Below the pieces are notes generated by a model that did not search any database, had not been told where the DNA came from, and worked only from the letters and a program-made list of their open reading frames with translations. Of a stretch of 64,000 bases of DNA, positions 58,938 through 64,000 are shown piece by piece. Location: contig OZ024785.1 in assembly GCA_964017065.1 (NCBI GenBank), positions 10,061,086-10,125,085 on the forward strand, given 5' to 3'. Both the position numbers and the translations under genes were made by a program. Numbering within the stretch: position 1 is the first letter of the stretch; each line of letters begins with the position of its first letter. Source of the DNA: Haliclona indistincta. Its lineage: Eukaryota > Porifera > Demospongiae > Haplosclerida > Chalinidae.

Positions 58938-58949
58938 AGTCACGTGACT
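58938..58949. promoter_or_regulatory. Palindromic E-box upstream of receptor 1
   Basis: AGTCACGTGACT, a perfect 12-base palindrome containing the GTCACGTGAC form bound by TFE/USF-type bHLH factors, 85-96 bases before the ATG. Confidence 0.4.
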
Positions 58950-60950
58950 TCAGCTGACGTAATCTTGACTCGGGGTATTTTGGAATCCCGGGTAATTCGG
59001 AATGATTCCGGTATTGACCCCAGCTAGCTACTGCAAAACTACAGATCGCCTGGATAAACTATTTCACCACGAGGTAGGTGCATCTGTTGGCTCTACAACG
59101 AGCACTCGCTTGGCTGCAGTACGCAGTCATTCACGGTGTAAGAATGAAAAGTGTTGACACGACTAGCCACGCCTCCATGCTAGCTACCAAGTGAAACTTT
59201 GCTGTGTACTGGGGTCACTGGTATCTCTTGAAGTTAGACAAAGATCAAAGTGTGCACCAGGTTGCAGAGACTCTACAACGGCGATTTGATGAAATTCTGT
59301 TTGCTAGATTATTAGAAAATAATGCATTAACACAAATATTTAATGCAGAAACCATATAACACTTGTAAACAAAGGAGTGTGGGAGTTGAAATTCGTATAT
59401 TTATACAATCCAAAAAGCAAAGCAGAAAATACTGCAGCTTGAAACAGCTTTCAAGATATTCAAGGAGTGGCAAAATATCCTCTGCAAGATGTACAACATC
59501 CCAGCAACCATTCTACACGGGAAGTGAATTATGGAGCAACCTAGGACAGAAAGAAACGCACAAAATTGAATAAATGTGATGAATTGAACTTTATGATAAA
59601 TAACACTGAGCTCTCTTGTTATTGCCTGAAACCAGCACAAAAGAACTTGCACTGACAGCTTCTCTATGTTCAAAAAAAGAATCGTTCATTAATAATAAAT
59701 TATTCCAAACAAGTATAATGGATTAGAACAAGGGGCATGATGGAATGTTCATGCTAAATAATAATTATAATGAGAAAACAAATTATGATGCAGGTACACA
59801 CCCACAATGAATTCCATAGATAGCAGCAGATTTTTGAAAAAATGCAGGTACTAGAAACGCCCGGGATTACGAGAAATAATGAATTTTGGTTATGTTTCTC
59901 ATGAGACAACTAGCTAACAGAGCATAGCTCGTGTACATGTGTCAAAGATCTTATACATATTATTTTTGGTTTGAACCGCACTGGCAGCAGCACCTCATTC
60001 ATACACGATTAAAAATCAATTCAGAAACGATTATGAACATTTCCACTGAATAACTTAGTGAAAATGGCTGTAACATCGATTTTTAATCGTTTCTGAATGA
60101 GCGCCGCTGGTGGTGCGGTTCACACCTAAAACATGTATACTGTTAGTTGGGTCATTGAGAGAAAATTACACAAATAATATGACTGTTACACAACTAGTAC
60201 GACAGATAAACCACTCTGGTTTACTTCCAGCAACGCACTTCTGTATCCCTACTTAGCGAACTTGAATTAACTTTTAAAAAAACACACGACCAGTAGGTCT
60301 TGAAGAACATTGTCATACTGGCAAAATGAATCTGGACCTGGACAATCATTCGAGAATCATGGAAGTTTGCGACGTCACATGTTTGATTCAGCATTTACAA
60401 TACCTGTACTAGTATGACGAAACAGATTTAGTCATAGATTCTATGATCCTGTCCATACCATGTTTCACATCGATGTCATGGCACATACTTTTTAAGTATA
60501 ATTTTTATTATTATTATTCGCCGTGAACATTTATCATACCTCTACATGAATAAACTATTAATAATATTTAGCTCACCAATTCATCTCAGCACATTAGTCT
60601 TCTCATTGATCAGTCTCTAGCTGGACACATTATTAACACACCAGGTTCACCAGTCAGTCCCTTGATTATCAATTTGGGTTGTCAGAAATGCTGCCCCATA
60701 TGTTGTACGAGGATATAAAATGTTCGAATGGTAAATGAAATGGACAGATACAGTTCTATAAGTTAACTGAGGCATGCTGAGGGAAGCTCTTCTGGCCTGA
60801 ATGCATGTCTCATAAACCAGAGAATAGGCTCTGCCTACACTGACATGAATGATGGGGGTCATATTACCACAAAGACAGGACAGTAGTTTATAGTAGCTCA
60901 CGCGAGAAAAAAGCTATTTTATCAGGTCACCCCATCAGTCAGATTCACCG
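58950..60950. other. Intergenic region between receptor genes
   Basis: AT-rich, no supported exon. It contains the foldback element at 59968-60130. Confidence 0.5.
59968..60130. mobile_element. Foldback (inverted-repeat) element
   Basis: Left arm has GAACCGCACTGGCAGC, CATTCATACACGATTAAAAA; right arm is its imperfect reverse complement (TTTTTAATCGTTTCTGAATG, GCCGCTGGTGGTGCGGTTC). Arms are about 60-70 bases around a short loop. Confidence 0.7.
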
Positions 60951-61925
60951 GCGCCGCCTCGCCTTGTGGAAAAAGGGCATAAACGAAGAACTGCTTTTCA
61001 AGGGAAGCCTGTTCCTATACAGCAACGGCTTACAAAAGTCCCTTTCACCGCATCCCAAAAATGGCAAAATGAGACTTTTCCAACTTGATCTTCAGATTCA
61101 ACAAGCAGTCCAACTCCTCTCAGACAAGAGTCGTGGCCGTCACCGTGTGCTCCACACTCATGACCACATATTTCCTTCTCTGACCCCTCCTCTCCAACAG
61201 TCTTCTCTGTACGACATCAAAAAAGCCAACCCTAGCTGCTCCTTGACCTCAGTCATTGACAATGAAAAATTGAAAATTACCCCCTTCCTTCATCCTGTCA
61301 GCCGCAATCAACATTTTTGCAGCCACAATCAATACTTTTGGAGCTGCTGGTCCCTCAGGTGTTGATGCCCACTCTTGGAAGAGATTTTGCACTGTCTGCC
61401 TCTGACGACCTCTGCCATTCCCTTGCCCTTGTTGCTCGGAGCCTTTGCTCCTCACCTATTGATCCTGCTTTCATCCATCCCCTCCTCACCTGCATACTCA
61501 TTACTCTTGACAAAAATTCAGAAGTCAGACCCATTGGGATATACGAAGTAGCACGGCGAACCCTGGCCAAAGCCGCACTATCAGTAATCAGAGCAGACAT
61601 CATGGATGCCGCCAGCCCCCTCCAACCTTGCGCAGGTCAACCAGTTGGTGCAGGAGCGGCAATACACGCCGTCCATTCCTGGTTTGATGAGGAATCAACT
61701 GAGGCCATATTCTTTGTAGATGCATCCAATGTGTTCAACTCCCTCATCAAGCAAAACTTACAACACCTATGTCCAACTTTCGCACCACTCCTAATAAATT
61801 GCTATAGAGAACCATCCCCACTTTTGTTGATGGCTCCACTCTTTGGGCACTGGGGGATTATGACGCCAAAATACTTCATTAGAGGTTATGACACCAAAAG
61901 GCATCATCAGAGATTAAAGGGTTAA
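60951..61925 (+). mobile_element. Relic of a reverse-transcriptase retroelement
   Basis: Two broken frames (about 60964-61310 and 61317-61925) read like the linker and RT core of a widespread invertebrate retroelement: LQIQQAVQLLSDKSRG, FGAAGPSGVDAHSWKRF (plus frame shift), EVRPIGIYEVARRTLAKA, and GQPVGAGAAIHAVHSWFDEE with IFFVDASNVFNSL. The catalytic YxDD region and ends are missing, so it is dead. Confidence 0.7.
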
Positions 61926-62197
61926 GCTGCAACACCAATTAATGGGTAGTCTGCTAGTGGTATACTAACTAGACATTGAGCGAGAGAATGTCCGTCATTG
62001 TACATATAAACTTCACAACTAGTGGACAGTATGTGACAGTGGTCAGGGAATAATTTATGTCCAAGTTTGTATTGTTTTAAAACTTATAGCCCTGGTTCAA
62101 ACAGTAGGGCTGCACTAGCCTGCACATGTAAGGGGACCGATTACACACAATTGCAATTGATCAATTATAGTCACACTGCACTACACTACAGGTAGAG

Positions 62198-63920
62198 TTA
62201 GTTTGAGTGCACAGTTTCATACATAGCTGTTGAAATCACTTTCTGATCTGGAAAACCATAAGCCTCATTAACTGTTGTAAATGGATCATTTCCAGTCTTT
62301 TCACCATTTCCTGCACACAATAACCAAGTGCTTGGTATACATACATTTACTTTGCATAGTGAAAGTCAACTAATAATTGCTAGGCTGGTTACAATGCGAC
62401 ACATTAGCTTGTGCTGTGTTGCGTCAATGCAACGCGTACATTTGTACTATACAAATACACATGTAAAGGCAAAATGATGCGCTGTATCCTACAAGCCCCT
62501 CCATCATCACATTGTAAACCGACATACCTTTATGTGCATAGTTGAATGAATTTCGTTGAATTACGCATGTATGGTGCAGCACAGCCAACACCAGTATAAA
62601 ACTAAACAAAGAGAAAGTTAAACTAACCTGATTTCTTCCTAACACACAACAAGACAATAATAGCAAAGAAACTAGATGTACTCAATCCAAGAAGATAAGC
62701 AACAATAATACCAAGAGAAAGTCCTAGCAAGCAATCTGCTGTAGGATAAGAATATAACTTCATTGTGCAATCAGTTATGCATAATACATGCTACAGTCCA
62801 ACAGTCTTACCTGCTGGTTGAGAAGTCGACATTTTTGTAGTTGGTGAGATGGATGTAGAACCATATTGTTGGCAAAAATCCGAAGCTGAGAAAAATTCAC
62901 GAGTAGCATTGATAAGATAATGAGTGCTGCTTACTGATATTCACAGGCAATGTAATTTGGTTCAGCTCATTCTCAGCAATAACCGTAATATTGGTCCAGT
63001 TTTGAATCTAATTGAAACAACAACATGGTTCTCATCATACCACAAGACAATGTCTTTATAACAACCTCAATAGTGATCAATACTGTTGAACTGCTGGTGT
63101 CATTTGAAGTGCACACATTCAATGCAGGGTCTGAAGTTAACAAAAATAAATAGCAATGATTGATAATAACAATACCTGGTATTGATACACACGATGATAT
63201 TGGTATAGTGTTGTTAGCAGGTAAGCTGCTACCAGCAGGATTGATAGCAGTGACACTCCACACATACTGATCACACTCTGATGTGGAGTCACTGGTAGTG
63301 ATGCTGTCTCTACTGATAGTGATGGTGGTGGAGGAGGTATTGAACATTGTGATGATACTGGTGTTGGTCCACACTGTGATAGTGTAGTGTAGCTTTACTG
63401 GAGAGGATGGAGCACTCCATGATAATATCAGAGCATTGTCACTGGACTGTGTTGCTGTGAGATTTGATGGTACCTCAGGAAGACCTGCATTTGAAACGTA
63501 GACACAGCCTGCATGGTGCAGTTACCACTCACCATAAGCTATCAGAGTAGCATTTTTGCTACTTAGAACCTTGAACACAGTACTCGAAACTTGCACAACG
63601 ACAAAACATTGAATAAAGCTAGTAGTGGTGACGAAGTCGTGTGTCACTGTTCGCTGAAGAGTGCTAATTTCGAGCGATCCATTGGTGATTTCACTGTCAA
63701 CATCGCCAGACAAGGACACGTCGCCCACTATCCAGAAATAAGACTGAAAAATTCCGCCTGATAGCTTAGTTGTATTCATTACACACGTAAACGACACTGT
63801 AGCCCCGAGTGCAGCGATAATATTCATTGGTTCAGGACCATTGATCAACGTACTAGTTGTCGTCATCATCATGCTCACTACAACAGCGAATACAACAGCA
63901 GATTTGCTCTGGCACTCCAT
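62198..63920 (-). CDS. Ig-FN3 single-pass membrane receptor 2, Tyr-containing tail
   Basis: Paralog of receptor 1. Seven exons: 63533-63920, 63176-63484, 63066-63130, 62935-63007, 62811-62885, 62628-62738 and 62198-62310; 1134 nt, 377 aa. The signal peptide is followed by an Ig-like domain (SFTCVMNTTKL..SYFWIVGDV..NGSLEISTLQ..IQCFVVV), an FN3 domain (PEVPSNLTATQSSDNALILSWSAPSSPVKLHYTITV..WSVTAINPAGSS), a shortened third domain (IQNWTNITVIAENELNQITLPVNIS), a Thr/Ser stalk, a membrane helix (LSLGIIVAYLLGLSTSSFFAIIVLLC), stop-transfer RKK, and a 39-residue tail with two tyrosines in VNEAYGF and TAMYETV. These are plausible SH2/phosphotyrosine docking sites, though not perfect ITIMs. Ligand and function unknown. 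Confidence 0.85.
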
Positions 63921-64000
63921 TTAGGCTCAAGACAATCGTGAGAAGCAGCAGGATCTGTCAACATATCATGACAACCTTTTTTATCCCTATGTGCAAGAGT

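Overview
The window is nuclear DNA from a compact animal genome. Most of the coding signal is split into short exons by mostly small GT-AG introns. The 17 gene models (CCT1 partial at the edge) are all eukaryotic. Compact introns, tiny head-to-head promoters, animal-only families (NKAIN, Ig-FN3 receptors, CFP1) and lineage-specific secreted proteins suggest a non-bilaterian animal, most likely a sponge. That identification is inference, because no ribosomal or mitochondrial marker is present. An N gap (49037-49236) shows this is a scaffold.

Layout. 1-3509 (+): 3' two thirds of CCT1. 3814-10271 (-): WDR48/UAF1, 19 exons, with an extra Death-like domain. 10568-11459 and 15656-16665 (-): two paralogous small secreted Cys-rich FN3-like proteins. 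12944-13594 (+), between them: a secreted helical 156-aa protein with only phase-0 introns. 14480-14725: a duplicated pseudo-exon of WDR48, followed by a huge GGAT array. 17835-20543 (-): bacterial-type UbiA prenyltransferase. 20651-23737 (+): CFP1/CXXC1 without its PHD finger. 24813-27524 (-): glutaminase. 27721-29621 (-): NKAIN-like protein. 29740-32324 (+): SNRNP48 of the minor spliceosome. 33046-36083 (-): two intronless RNF217-like RBR ligases. 37300-38839 (+): PDCL3, with a probable U12-type intron. 39094-41580 (-): SLC17 transporter. 42033-44960 (+): glycerate kinase. 45338-52164 (+): NPC1. 55241-58853 and 62198-63920 (-): two Ig-FN3 membrane receptors. Between and inside genes lie simple repeats, foldback and TIR elements, a minisatellite and a reverse-transcriptase relic.

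Functional links: CCT1 and PDCL3 belong to the same chaperonin system. SNRNP48 recognises the kind of intron seen in PDCL3. The secreted FN3-like proteins, the small helical secreted protein and the two Ig-FN3 receptors form an accessory, fast-evolving surface/secreted repertoire; the remaining genes are housekeeping.

The most notable observations are the Death-like domain embedded in WDR48, the cytokine-like gene architecture at 12.9 kb between two soluble FN3-like paralogs, the PHD-less CFP1, the bacterial-type UbiA gene, and a conserved DSGxxS motif at the N-termini of the RBR ligase pair. All exon boundaries were assigned by eye from GT/AG sites, reading frame and family conservation.
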